Assembly: GCF_025950095.1 (NCBI RefSeq)
Contig: NZ_JAPDDR010000002.1
Location: forward strand, 248,001-312,000
Reading direction: 5' to 3'
Source of the DNA: Luteolibacter rhizosphaerae
GTDB lineage: Bacteria; Verrucomicrobiota; Verrucomicrobiia; Verrucomicrobiales; Akkermansiaceae
DNA length: 64,000 bases
The notes under the pieces were generated by a model. That model was not told the DNA's origin. It was given only the letters and a program-made list of their open reading frames with translations, and made no database searches. Each line of letters starts with the position of its first letter. The stretch's first letter is position 1. Shown here one piece after another: positions 17,275 to 25,337 of this stretch. The translations under genes were made by a program, and so were the position numbers.

Positions 17275-18006
17275 GTGCGCGCCGTCTGCGAGTTCCGGGT
17301 GATCGACGAGTCCGAGGACTGGATCGTCGTGGACAAGCCCGCGCCGCTGGCCGTGCATCCGGCCAATGGCAAGGTGGAGCCGACCTTGCTGGGGGGGCTG
17401 GAAGAACTCCTTCTCTACGAGCGGGCGAATGGTGCCCGGCTCTCGATCCTGACCCGGCTCGACCGGGAGACGAGCGGGCTGGTGCTGGTGGCGAAGAATG
17501 CCGCCGCGGCGCGACACTTCTCCCTCCAGTTTCAGGACCGGGCGGTGAAGAAGGAGTATCTGGCCTTGGTTCACGGTTGGCCGGAGTGGGAATCGCTGCG
17601 GGTGGAGGCGTCGATCATTCGGGCGGGGGGCGCGATCTGGCTGCGACAAGCGGTCGACCCGGCGGGTCGCGACTGCGTGACCGGCTTCCAGGTGGAGAAG
17701 CGTTTCTCCAATGCGCTTGGCCGCTTCGCCCGGGTCCGCTGTTTCCCGGAAACCGGGCGGATGCATCAGATCCGGGTGCATATCGAGCATGCCGGACACC
17801 CCTTGGTGGGCGATAAGATCTACGGTACGGATGGCACACCCTATTTAGAGCAGTTCGCCGGGCAGATTTCCGATGAATCGGTTGCCCGGCTGATCTTGCC
17901 GCGCCATGCCCTGCATGCCTGCAAGCTCTCGATCGGCTGGCAGGGGCGAATGCTCGAATGGGACTCGCCCTTGCCGGGCGATCTCGCCAGCTTTGCTTCC
18001 GGCTGA
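17275..18006 (+). CDS. RluA-family pseudouridine synthase
   Basis: Converts uridine to pseudouridine in rRNA or tRNA. The catalytic motif is LTRLDRETSGLVLVAK (Asp in RLD). DKPAPLAVHP is the first conserved block, and GRMHQIRVHIEHAGHPLVGDKIYG is the C-terminal signature of the family. There is no S4 domain, which makes it more like RluA/TruC than RluC/D. The target site cannot be read from the sequence. The start is GTG 17275 (VRAVCEFRVIDESEDW); a TTG at 17254 is possible but lies inside the inverted repeat. The Nif3-like gene follows after 20 bases. Confidence 0.92.
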   Translation: MRAVCEFRVIDESEDWIVVDKPAPLAVHPANGKVEPTLLGGLEELLLYERANGARLSILTRLDRETSGLVLVAKNAAAARHFSLQFQDRAVKKEYLALVHGWPEWESLRVEASIIRAGGAIWLRQAVDPAGRDCVTGFQVEKRFSNALGRFARVRCFPETGRMHQIRVHIEHAGHPLVGDKIYGTDGTPYLEQFAGQISDESVARLILPRHALHACKLSIGWQGRMLEWDSPLPGDLASFASG

Positions 18007-18026
18007 GTCCCGCCGACTATTCTGCC

Positions 18027-18782
18027 ATGCCGCTTCTACAAGATGTCGTTTCTTTCCTGGATGCCGGGCTCCGGACTGCCGAGATCCCGGACTATTCGGG
18101 AGCGGTCAATGGCTTGCAGCTTGAGAACGGAGGCAGCGTGACCCGGATCGCCGCGGCGGTGGATGCTTCACTGCCAATCGTGGAGGCTGCGGTTGCAGGG
18201 GGAGCCGATTTGCTGATCGTGCACCATGGGATGTTCTGGCAGGGTGCCCAACCGCTCACGCGTGCCTATTATAAGAAGATCAAGACGGCGATCCAAGGAG
18301 GGTTGGCGATTTACTCCTCCCATCTGCCGCTCGACGTGCATCCGGAATGGGGGAACAACATCCGCCTGCTCCGCGCCCTTGGATTGGAGCCAAGCGGAAC
18401 CTTCTTCGAGTGGAAGGGCCTCCGCCTGGGCTTGATCGCGGAAACCGAGATAGTGCGCAGTGAATTGATCGAGGATTTGTCCGCGGCCGTGGGTGGTCCG
18501 GTGCATCTCTGCCCCGGAGGTCCAGAGATAATACGGAAGATAGGTCTGGTGACCGGTGGTGCGGGTGCGGAAGTCGCTAGCTGTATCTCCGCCGGGATCG
18601 ATACCTTCATCACCGGGGAGGGACCCCACTGGAGCTACCCGCTGGCGGAGGAGCTGGGGGTGAACTTGTGCTATGGCGGCCACTATGCCACCGAGACCTT
18701 CGGCGTGAAGGCGCTGGCGGCGCGACTTTCGGAAGACCACGACATTCCGTGGTTCTTCATCGACCGCCCGACCGGACTTTGA
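18027..18782 (+). CDS. Nif3-like dinuclear metal-centre protein
   Basis: A 251-residue member of the NIF3/YbgI (GTP cyclohydrolase 1 type 2 homologue) family, which forms toroid hexamers with a two-metal site. Metal-binding segments are visible: IVHHGMFW (paired His), SSHLPLDVHPEWGNN, ITGEGPHWSYPLA and YGGHYATETFGVKAL. The family is nearly universal and its biochemical role is not settled. It sits between the pseudouridine synthase and the glycosylase genes on the same strand with short gaps (20 and 4 bases), so the three are probably one transcript. The start is the ATG giving MPLLQDVVSFLDAG. Confidence 0.93.
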   Translation: MPLLQDVVSFLDAGLRTAEIPDYSGAVNGLQLENGGSVTRIAAAVDASLPIVEAAVAGGADLLIVHHGMFWQGAQPLTRAYYKKIKTAIQGGLAIYSSHLPLDVHPEWGNNIRLLRALGLEPSGTFFEWKGLRLGLIAETEIVRSELIEDLSAAVGGPVHLCPGGPEIIRKIGLVTGGAGAEVASCISAGIDTFITGEGPHWSYPLAEELGVNLCYGGHYATETFGVKALAARLSEDHDIPWFFIDRPTGL

Positions 18783-18786
18783 ACCC

Positions 18787-19344
18787 ATGGAGGAGATCGG
18801 GCCCGAGTTCTTCCAGCGCCATCCGGTCGATTGCGCCCGCGATCTGATCGGGGCTGTCTTCCGTTGGCACGGCTGCGCGGCCCGTGTGGTGGAGACGGAA
18901 GCCTACGCGGCGGAGGGGGACGAGGCCTGCCACACTTTCTTCCGGCCCGGAGCCCGGCGCTTCGTGGCCGGGCATCCTCCCGGGACGGCCTACGTTTACC
19001 TGAACTATGGCGTGCACTGGCTCTTCAACGTGCTCGCCCATGGCCCGGACATGTCGGGTTTCGTGCTCTTCCGCGCTTTGGAGCCGGTGGAAGGCATTGA
19101 TCTCATGATCGCGCGGCGGGGCAGGCCTGCCCTATTTTCGCTTTGCAGCGGACCGGGCAAGCTCACCGCCGCGCTGGGAATCGACGGTTCAGCGCACGGT
19201 TCAGCATTTCTTCGCGAGCAGCGGACCGGGCTGGTTAGGGGACGGGCGGCAGGGATAGCAGTCGGCCCGCGGATCGGTATTTCGAGGGCTAAAGAACTAC
19301 CATGGCGCTTCCATGAAGGAGGGAATCCTCATGTAAGTCGTTGA
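18787..19344 (+). CDS. DNA-3-methyladenine glycosylase (AAG/MPG family)
   Basis: A base-excision repair enzyme that removes alkylated purines. The 185-residue length and motifs match the mammalian-type AAG family: LIGAVFRWHG, VVETEAYAAEGDEACHTF (catalytic Glu in ETEAY), TAYVYLNYGVHWLFNV and CSGPGKLTAALGI. The start is ATG 18787, 4 bases after the Nif3-like gene, so translational coupling is likely. No LexA operator is seen at this gene, so SOS control is not indicated. The C-terminus is short but complete for bacterial members. Confidence 0.95.
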   Translation: MEEIGPEFFQRHPVDCARDLIGAVFRWHGCAARVVETEAYAAEGDEACHTFFRPGARRFVAGHPPGTAYVYLNYGVHWLFNVLAHGPDMSGFVLFRALEPVEGIDLMIARRGRPALFSLCSGPGKLTAALGIDGSAHGSAFLREQRTGLVRGRAAGIAVGPRIGISRAKELPWRFHEGGNPHVSR

Positions 19345-19362
19345 TTGGGAGGTGGGAGGGGG

Positions 19363-19436
19363 TGGAGCGGGTGAAGGGAATCGAACCCTCGTATGCAGCT
19401 TGGGAAGCTGCCGTTCTACCATTGAACTACACCCGC
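19363..19436 (-). tRNA. tRNA-Gly (anticodon CCC)
   Basis: Reading the minus strand, the acceptor stem GCGGGTG (from 19436) pairs with CACCCGC. The D arm contains TAGTTCAATGGTAGAAC. The anticodon stem GCAGC/GCTGC encloses the loop TTCCCAA (anticodon CCC), and the T arm has GGTTCGATTCC. The discriminator is T and CCA is encoded (19363-19365). It reads GGG glycine codons. Confidence 0.96.
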
Positions 19437-19603
19437 CGCTTGGGAGTGGGAAGGGGACTAGCTTTCAAGGGCTTGCGATGCAATCGAAATCCCTGCAAAA
19501 TGCAGCCTCCCGTGATCGCGTAAGGGTCCCCGAATGCTCGGGAAATCACGCAAAAAAGAGCTTGCGGGATTTTCCGGCGGCCTGTTAGCTTCGCCCCAAG
19601 TTC

Positions 19604-19677
19604 GCGGGTATAGCTTAGTGGTAAAGCTCTAGCCTTCCAAGCTAGCTATGCGGGTTCGATTCCCGCTACCCGCTCCA
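19604..19677 (+). tRNA. tRNA-Gly (anticodon TCC)
   Basis: The acceptor stem GCGGGTA (19604-19610) pairs with TACCCGC (19667-19673). The D arm is TAGCTTAGTGGTAAAGCT. The anticodon stem CTAGC/GCTAG encloses the loop CTTCCAA (anticodon TCC), and the T arm has GGTTCGATTCC. The discriminator is T and CCA is encoded. It points away from the CCC tRNA-Gly 167 bases upstream. The sequence between the two shows no gene. Confidence 0.96.
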
Positions 19678-19715
19678 TCTGATAGGACCCGATTATCCCG
19701 ACCTGATTCCCAAAC

Positions 19716-20297
19716 ATGAAAACCACCTTCCGAATCGCGCTGGCAGCCACCGCGCTGGGTATGTTGCCCGCCATGGCTGAGGTCGATTGCCTCAAGCTCT
19801 CCGTCTCGGTGAAGCACGCAGTGGCTGCCCAGCCCCAGCAAGTTCTTCAGATCGTCGAGAAGGAAGTTGCCGCCAATCCCGATTGCTCCTGCGAGGTCGT
19901 TAAGTCGGCCATCGAAGGTTCCAAGGCCGATTCGAAGACCGTGGCTGCAATCGTCGAGACCGCCGCGACCGTCGCTCCCGACAAGATGCGCTTGATTTCC
20001 CAGTGCGCCGTGGCCGTGGCCCCGCAGGCTCTCGCCGACGTGCAAGCGGTGATGAGCCGCATTGACCCGAGCAAGGGCGAAGGTGGTTACAGCGCCAAGG
20101 GTTCCAAGGCAGCTCCGGAAGTTGCCGTGAAGCCGGCCTTCAATCCGCTTGATTTCCCGGGCCAAGGCCCCGTCGGTCCGACCCCTGGTGGTCCGCCGAT
20201 CCTGCCGCCCGGCCTGCCGCCGACGATCCCGCCGGTGATCGTGCCGCCGATCGCCACCGACATCAATGCGGTCGTGATCCCTGATCAGGAACTGTGA
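19716..20297 (+). CDS. Secreted protein with Pro-rich tail, first gene of the polysaccharide export locus
   Basis: A 193-residue protein of no family I recognise. It has a signal peptide (MKTTFRIALAATALGMLPAMA). A helical Ala/Val-rich domain with three cysteines follows (VDCLKLSVSVKHAV, NPDCSCEVVKSAIEG, LISQCAVAVAPQALADV). The tail is Pro/Gly-rich and probably disordered (GPTPGGPPILPPGLPP). The cysteines suggest disulfide stabilisation outside the cytoplasm. Position ahead of the barrel, kinase and Wza-like genes suggests an accessory role in polysaccharide export, perhaps as a periplasmic or envelope spacer. That is inference from context only. Confidence 0.8.
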   Translation: MKTTFRIALAATALGMLPAMAEVDCLKLSVSVKHAVAAQPQQVLQIVEKEVAANPDCSCEVVKSAIEGSKADSKTVAAIVETAATVAPDKMRLISQCAVAVAPQALADVQAVMSRIDPSKGEGGYSAKGSKAAPEVAVKPAFNPLDFPGQGPVGPTPGGPPILPPGLPPTIPPVIVPPIATDINAVVIPDQEL

Positions 20298-20344
20298 TTG
20301 GAAGTCGAAATACTTCCTGTTTCCTAACGTTCTAATATTTCCTC

Positions 20345-21580
20345 ATGAAACGCAGCTTCCTTTCCACGCTCGCCGCGGCTTCGGCCATCGGTGCCGCTCA
20401 GGCCAGCCTTTACCACATCCAGGACGAAGCTCAGGAGAGCATTCCCCTCAAGTGGACCGCGGGCGTGAACCTGACTTGGGATGACAACGTGAATCCCACC
20501 GCCACCGGAGTGGGTGCTAATGACGATGCCGTCAGCGTCAATCCCTTCGTCGGCCTCTCCTTCGTTTCCATCACCCCGCAGACGACCTTGGACGTCTACG
20601 CCCGTGTTGGCGCGATCTACTACTTCGACGAGCCCGAGGCTCTCGGTTCCGAAGACATCTACGGCCAAGCCCGTGCCGGTGTGAACCTGACGCACCGCTT
20701 CAGCGAGCGTCTCCGTTTCTCCAGCCGTAATCACGTCTCCTATGAATTGGAGCCGGATTACTCCTACGGCTACGCCACCTCCCGCCAAGTGGGTGAATAC
20801 CTCTACTGGCAGACCGACAACTCCGTCGGTTACCGCTGGTCCGAGCGTCTGGGCACCTACACCGGCTTCACGCTGTCGGGACTGGATTACGATTCCTCCG
20901 TGCCGAACGCCGACCGCTTCACATGGACGGTCTATAACCAGTTCCGCTATCAGCTCACCGAGCAGACCGTGCTCACGGCTGACTACCGCTACTCGGAAAC
21001 CTCCGGTGACGGCCTCGCTTCCGACTCCACCAACCACTACCTGCTTGGTGGTGTGGAACACCGCTTCACCCCGAACACGATCATGATCGCCCGTATCGGT
21101 GCTCAGTTCCGCGAGGTGGATGACGTCGGTGCCGATGAGACGACCGATCCTTACGCCGAACTCGCCTTCAACACCCGCGTGAACGAGCAGTTCATGGTGC
21201 GCTCCTTCCTGCGCTACGGGATCGAAGATTACGACACCGTCGTGAACGTCTTCCCGGGTCCTTTGGTTGAATTCGATTCCCGCCAGACGCTCCGTATCGG
21301 TGTGACAGGCGAATACGAGCTCTCCCAGGCGCTCACCATCTTCGGTGGTGTTGACTACATCACCACCGACTACGAAGACGGTCGTAACGCGGTTACCAGT
21401 GCACCCGTCGCTGCCTCCGCTTCCGAGGACATCATCAACGCCTACGTGGGCGTCTCGCTGAAGTTCACCGAGAACCTCTACGGCAACGTGTCCTACAACT
21501 ACACCGACTCCAGCTCCGACCTGCCGAACCGCAGCTACGACCGGAATCGCGTCAACCTCGGTGTTCGTGCCGAGTTCTGA
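20345..21580 (+). CDS. Outer-membrane beta-barrel protein of the exopolysaccharide locus
   Basis: A 411-residue protein with signal peptide (MKRSFLSTLAAASAIGAAQA) and a mature part made of alternating polar/aromatic strands (WTAGVNLTWDDNVNPT, RFSSRNHVSYELEPDYSYG, LYGNVSYNYTDSSSDLPNRS). It ends in a C-terminal Phe (NLGVRAEF), as expected for BAM-inserted barrels. Similar barrels sit beside Wzc/Wza genes in verrucomicrobial and PEP-CTERM/EpsL-type loci, where they are thought to help polysaccharide cross the outer membrane. The gene is followed by a strong terminator, so the barrel and the upstream Pro-rich gene may form their own unit. Confidence 0.85.
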   Translation: MKRSFLSTLAAASAIGAAQASLYHIQDEAQESIPLKWTAGVNLTWDDNVNPTATGVGANDDAVSVNPFVGLSFVSITPQTTLDVYARVGAIYYFDEPEALGSEDIYGQARAGVNLTHRFSERLRFSSRNHVSYELEPDYSYGYATSRQVGEYLYWQTDNSVGYRWSERLGTYTGFTLSGLDYDSSVPNADRFTWTVYNQFRYQLTEQTVLTADYRYSETSGDGLASDSTNHYLLGGVEHRFTPNTIMIARIGAQFREVDDVGADETTDPYAELAFNTRVNEQFMVRSFLRYGIEDYDTVVNVFPGPLVEFDSRQTLRIGVTGEYELSQALTIFGGVDYITTDYEDGRNAVTSAPVAASASEDIINAYVGVSLKFTENLYGNVSYNYTDSSSDLPNRSYDRNRVNLGVRAEF

Positions 21581-21641
21581 TCGGAGACATCATCGTTTCT
21601 CTTTCGAGCTAGTTTAGTACTCGTCCATTTTAAACATCGAG

Positions 21642-21678
21642 CTCCCGCAGTGGTCTACCATTGCGGGAGTTTTCGTTT
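21642..21678 (+). terminator. Rho-independent terminator after the barrel gene
   Basis: CTCCCGCAG(TGG) at 21642-21653 pairs with (CCA)TTGCGGGAG at 21658-21669, a 12-bp stem with one G-T pair and a TCTA loop, followed by TTTTCGTTT. It separates the barrel transcript from the kinase gene that starts 48 bases later. The kinase gene should therefore have its own promoter in the short gap, unless read-through is used. Confidence 0.9.
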
Positions 21679-21725
21679 GAATGGAGAGCGATCCGTGACA
21701 ATAAGACATCCAGCAATCGCGACTA

Positions 21726-23912
21726 ATGAACCAATCGTCCCACTCGTCGGAGGCCAATCTCCACGCCATTGATTACTGGCAGGTCATCAAGAACCGCTAC
21801 GGCGTGATCCTCCTGACCTTCCTTCTCGTGTTCATGACAGCTCTGGTCATCACCTATGTGATGCCGAAGAAGTATGAAAGTAAGGCGGTCGTGCAGGTCC
21901 GACCGAAGACCGGAGGTAGCTTGGTCCTTCCAGGGCAAGCCGATTCCGGCCGCCTCTCCCTCGATAACGGGCAGACCTTCTTCCCGACCGAGTTCGAAGT
22001 GATCCGCGCCCAGAAGACCCTGGATACCGCCATTGAACGGCTCGATCTCGTGGGCCGATGGGGATCCGATGTCGACTCCGTCCGCCGCACCCTCCGTGGG
22101 ATCGTGGATGCCCAGAACATTCGCGGCACTTCGTTGATCGAAATCCGGGTCCGCTACAATGATCCGAAAGATGCTCAAGCGATCGCCAAGGCGGTGTCCG
22201 AGGCCTACCGCGAACGTCGTACCAAGATCCAGGCGGAGTATGCCGAAGAGGCTTTGGATCAACTTCGCCGTGCCGTTGTTGCTCAGGAAGATGTGGTGGA
22301 AGACAAGCGCAAGCTGCTTTCACAGATCATCCGTCAGGGTAAGATCATTCCCGAAGGCCATACTCCCGGAGTCCGGGGAGGCGGCGGGGGCGGTTATACC
22401 GCGGACGACAGCGCCGAGGACGCACAGCGTAGCTTCGCTGCCTTGGAACAAGAGAAGATCGCGTTGGAGAGCCAGATCGAAACGCTGCTCAAGTACGACG
22501 GCCCTCAACTCATGGCCTATGCCGCAGGCCTTAGCCTGCCGGACAACATCATTCCCGTCCTGCTCCCCCAGTTCCAAGAGGCGAAGCGAAACTACGACGC
22601 CGCCCAGAGCTCCGGCTTGGGCATCCGTCACCCGCGCATGATCTCGCAAGCGAAGGTGCTTGAAGGCATGGAAGCGGACTTGGTGGAGGCCGCGGCAAAT
22701 CTGCGCGAAACGCTCAAGGCAAAACTCGAACTGTCCAAGGAACAGCTTGCCCGCCTCGAGCAGCGCATGAATCAGAAGAAAGACGAGGCGATCAAAGCCG
22801 GTCTTGAAGGCCAAGGGTACAGCGATGCTCAAGCCGACTTTGAAAGCGCCCAAAGCCTTCTCGAGCAGCTCAAGCTGAAGCAGATCAACGACGAGATGGC
22901 TGGCAAGGTCTTCGAAGATCCGATCATCATTCATGAAGAGCCGACCCTTTCCCAAGTTCCGGTAAGCCCGAATGTGACCCTCAACCTCGCCCTCGGCGCG
23001 GTGGTTGGGCTCATCTTCGGTGTGGGCGTGGCCTTCTTCCTTGAGTATCTCGATACCTCGGTGAAGTCGCTCGAAGACGTCGAACGCTACCTGCAAGTGC
23101 CGGTGCTCGCCGTGATTCCAAAGGACGTCGGCGTGCTCTACAAGCAGAGCGGCATGAGCCCGGATGCGGAGGCCTATCGCATCTTGCGCACGAACATCGA
23201 GTTCAACCGCAAGAACCCCGAGGACAACGCCATCACGGTGGTTTCCGGTGGAGCAGGCGAAGGCAAGTCGACGACTCTGGTCAATCTCGCCTACATCTGT
23301 GCCCAGGGCGGTTACACCACCCTGATGATCGACGCCGACCTCCGTCGTCCGCGTCTCCACACCTTCTTCGACATCAACAATTCGGTCGGTCTGACCAACT
23401 ATCTGACCACCGAACTGATGCTGGAAGATGTGATCCTGCAGACTCCGGTGGATAACCTCTACTTCATGCCCTCCGGCATCCTGCCGGCGGATGCCGCAGG
23501 GATCTTGAACTCACGCCGCATGTCGGAACTCATCCAGGACGTGAAGCAGCGCTTCGACCTGGTGTTGGTCGACTCCCCGCCCATCCTCGGCGTGAGCGAT
23601 GCGTCCGTGCTCGCGAGCGAAGTGGACCTCACCATGATCGTGGTGCAGCACCGCAAGCTTCCCCGCAACATGCTCCTGCGCGTGAAGCAGGCAGTGGAGA
23701 ACGTCGGTGGTCACGTCATCGGCGTGGTGCTGAACAACGTGGATGTCCGCAGCGACAGCCAGTATCAGTACTATACCAGCTACTACACCTACTATGCTCC
23801 CGCGGAATCCCAGCCGATTCCGTCCGGCAGCCAGTCCAGTGCCTCGCCTACATCCCCGCAGCCGCGCGCAGCACGCCCGGCTAAGAAGGACGACAAGCAA
23901 GACCTCTACTAA
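21726..23912 (+). CDS. Polysaccharide co-polymerase / tyrosine autokinase (Wzc/ExoP type)
   Basis: An inner-membrane protein of 728 residues that controls polysaccharide chain length and export. The Wzz domain runs from a first membrane helix (GVILLTFLLVFMTALVITYV, about residues 26-46) to a second near residue 416. Between them lie long coiled coils and a Gly-rich loop (GVRGGGGGG, about 214-222). The cytoplasmic BY-kinase follows, with Walker A GGAGEGKST (about 508), Walker A' TLMIDADLRRPR and Walker B FDLVLVDSPP. A C-terminal Tyr cluster (YQYYTSYYTYY, about 680) is the usual autophosphorylation site. It is the central gene of the export locus, with the Wza-like gene 26 bases downstream. Confidence 0.95.
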   Translation: MNQSSHSSEANLHAIDYWQVIKNRYGVILLTFLLVFMTALVITYVMPKKYESKAVVQVRPKTGGSLVLPGQADSGRLSLDNGQTFFPTEFEVIRAQKTLDTAIERLDLVGRWGSDVDSVRRTLRGIVDAQNIRGTSLIEIRVRYNDPKDAQAIAKAVSEAYRERRTKIQAEYAEEALDQLRRAVVAQEDVVEDKRKLLSQIIRQGKIIPEGHTPGVRGGGGGGYTADDSAEDAQRSFAALEQEKIALESQIETLLKYDGPQLMAYAAGLSLPDNIIPVLLPQFQEAKRNYDAAQSSGLGIRHPRMISQAKVLEGMEADLVEAAANLRETLKAKLELSKEQLARLEQRMNQKKDEAIKAGLEGQGYSDAQADFESAQSLLEQLKLKQINDEMAGKVFEDPIIIHEEPTLSQVPVSPNVTLNLALGAVVGLIFGVGVAFFLEYLDTSVKSLEDVERYLQVPVLAVIPKDVGVLYKQSGMSPDAEAYRILRTNIEFNRKNPEDNAITVVSGGAGEGKSTTLVNLAYICAQGGYTTLMIDADLRRPRLHTFFDINNSVGLTNYLTTELMLEDVILQTPVDNLYFMPSGILPADAAGILNSRRMSELIQDVKQRFDLVLVDSPPILGVSDASVLASEVDLTMIVVQHRKLPRNMLLRVKQAVENVGGHVIGVVLNNVDVRSDSQYQYYTSYYTYYAPAESQPIPSGSQSSASPTSPQPRAARPAKKDDKQDLY

Positions 23913-23938
23913 TCACTTCACTTTAAAGTCTTTATCCT

Positions 23939-24502
23939 ATGAACCGCATTTTTCTGTTGATTGCGTGTCTGCTCGGGTTCGCCGGGGCTGCATCGGCTCA
24001 AGTGACGATTGCCTCGGGGCAAGCCATCGAGATCCGGATCTCGGGTGTTCCCCAAGAGGAGATGACGATCGTGAACAACACCTATCCCGTGTCGGAACAG
24101 GGCACCATCCGTCTGCCCTTTATCGGCACAGTGCGCGCTGCCGGTCTTCGGCCTGAAGGTTTGGCATCCAGCATTGAGGCGGCTTACCGCTCGGCCCAGA
24201 TCTACACGCATCCGACCATCCAAGTGCTTTCGTCTTCGGATGAAACGCTGAAGGAACTGACGGTTACGGTGGGTGGTTATGTCCGCAATACCGGTCCGGT
24301 GAAGTATGTCCGCGGCCTGACGCTCTACAACGCGGTGCAGGCGGCGGGTGGTCCGAATGAATTCGGTGCCATGGGCCGGGTCGGCCTCGTCCGCAATGGC
24401 CAGCGCAAGGAATATGACCTGCGCCAGACCAAGTTCATGAACATCCTCGTCGAGCCGAACGACACCATCACGGTGCCGCAGAAGAACTGGCTGGGCCAAT
24501 GA
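23939..24502 (+). CDS. Wza/GumB-type polysaccharide export protein
   Basis: A 187-residue secreted protein with the polysaccharide export (PES) domain (ASGQAIEIRISGVPQEEM, YPVSEQGTIRLPFIG, GLRPEGLASSIEAAYR) and one SLBB-type domain (VTVGGYVRNTGPVKYVRGL, YNAVQAAGGPNEFG). It is short compared with E. coli Wza (about 380). The signal peptide (MNRIFLLIACLLGFAGAASA) lacks a lipobox cysteine at the cleavage site, so it is probably not a lipoprotein and lacks the alpha-helical outer-membrane plug. That leaves the outer-membrane passage to another component, plausibly the beta-barrel encoded at 20345. It follows the kinase gene closely. Confidence 0.9.
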   Translation: MNRIFLLIACLLGFAGAASAQVTIASGQAIEIRISGVPQEEMTIVNNTYPVSEQGTIRLPFIGTVRAAGLRPEGLASSIEAAYRSAQIYTHPTIQVLSSSDETLKELTVTVGGYVRNTGPVKYVRGLTLYNAVQAAGGPNEFGAMGRVGLVRNGQRKEYDLRQTKFMNILVEPNDTITVPQKNWLGQ

Positions 24503-24512
24503 CCTCGCTTTG

Positions 24513-25253
24513 ATGCGCCGGGAACGCTCCGCGATCCGTTGCTTTGCCGGGATGGCCGCTCTGGCCATCCCGGCCTTTGCTTTCGGTCAGGAGCCGAAGG
24601 TCGGCGACTGGGTCGCAGCCCTTTCGAGCGATGATTTCCGCGAGCGTGTTGAATCGAAGGACAAGCTCTTGGAGTGGGGTCGCAAGAATCCGGCCCGCGC
24701 GATGGATTTGTTCTACGCCGCGCATGAATCGGCGGCGGATGCCGAGACGAAGATCCTTCTGCGCGAGGCGCTGCGCGAGTTAGTGGTGGAGGATCATCAG
24801 CGGAATAACGGGGAGGGATACGTCGGGGTGCGGATGCTGGAGCTGAATGTGGCGGTGCCGGGGGACAAGGTGCCGCGGACGGGGGTGCAGGTTATTGGGG
24901 TAGAGGAGGAAAGTCCGGCGGACAAGGCGGGGCTGGAGGTGGGCGATGTGATCATATCACTCAACGAGTTACGGTGGGTCGGGCCGGGGGCGACCGATGC
25001 GTTCACGAATGCCGTGCGGCGGCACAAGCCGCGGGAGAGCGTGAAGCTGGGGGTGCTACGGAATGGCGAAGTAAAGGAGGTTTCCCTTGTCTTGGGGATC
25101 CGGCCCTTGGGCGCTTTGGAGCGTCAGGACTTATTGTGGGCCAATGGGATGGGTCGGCCTATCCCGAACCCCCAGCAGGCGGAGGAGAAAGCCCGGGAGG
25201 GAGTTTTCCGCAATTGGCTGGAGCGCAAACGGGCTGCCAAAAAGCTGCCCTGA
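24513..25253 (+). CDS. Secreted PDZ-domain protein
   Basis: A protein of about 246 residues with signal peptide (ERSAIRCFAGMAALAIPAFA). An all-alpha segment follows (DWVAALSSDDFRERVESKDK, ARAMDLFYAAHE) that resembles HEAT-like repeats in other verrucomicrobial secreted proteins. After it comes one PDZ domain: GYVGVRMLELNV, TGVQVIGVEEESPADKAG, LEVGDVIISLNE. There is no protease domain. It lies between the polysaccharide export genes and the Prc protease gene, 10 bases after the former, so it may pass substrates to Prc or bind C-termini of envelope proteins. That is inference from position. The third codon of the open frame (ATG 24513) is the likely start. Confidence 0.85.
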   Translation: MRRERSAIRCFAGMAALAIPAFAFGQEPKVGDWVAALSSDDFRERVESKDKLLEWGRKNPARAMDLFYAAHESAADAETKILLREALRELVVEDHQRNNGEGYVGVRMLELNVAVPGDKVPRTGVQVIGVEEESPADKAGLEVGDVIISLNELRWVGPGATDAFTNAVRRHKPRESVKLGVLRNGEVKEVSLVLGIRPLGALERQDLLWANGMGRPIPNPQQAEEKAREGVFRNWLERKRAAKKLP

Positions 25254-25337
25254 GCGGTCCGGCCGGGTTTAAAAAATCGACAATTCCCGCCTGCGTGCGA
25301 CGCTAGAAAAATTGTTACGCCCCGGTTCTCTCGACCC

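Noticed and set aside
19363-19677. tRNA-Gly pair as a possible integration site for a mobile element
   Set aside because: No integrase, no direct repeat of a tRNA 3' end and no change of gene content around it.
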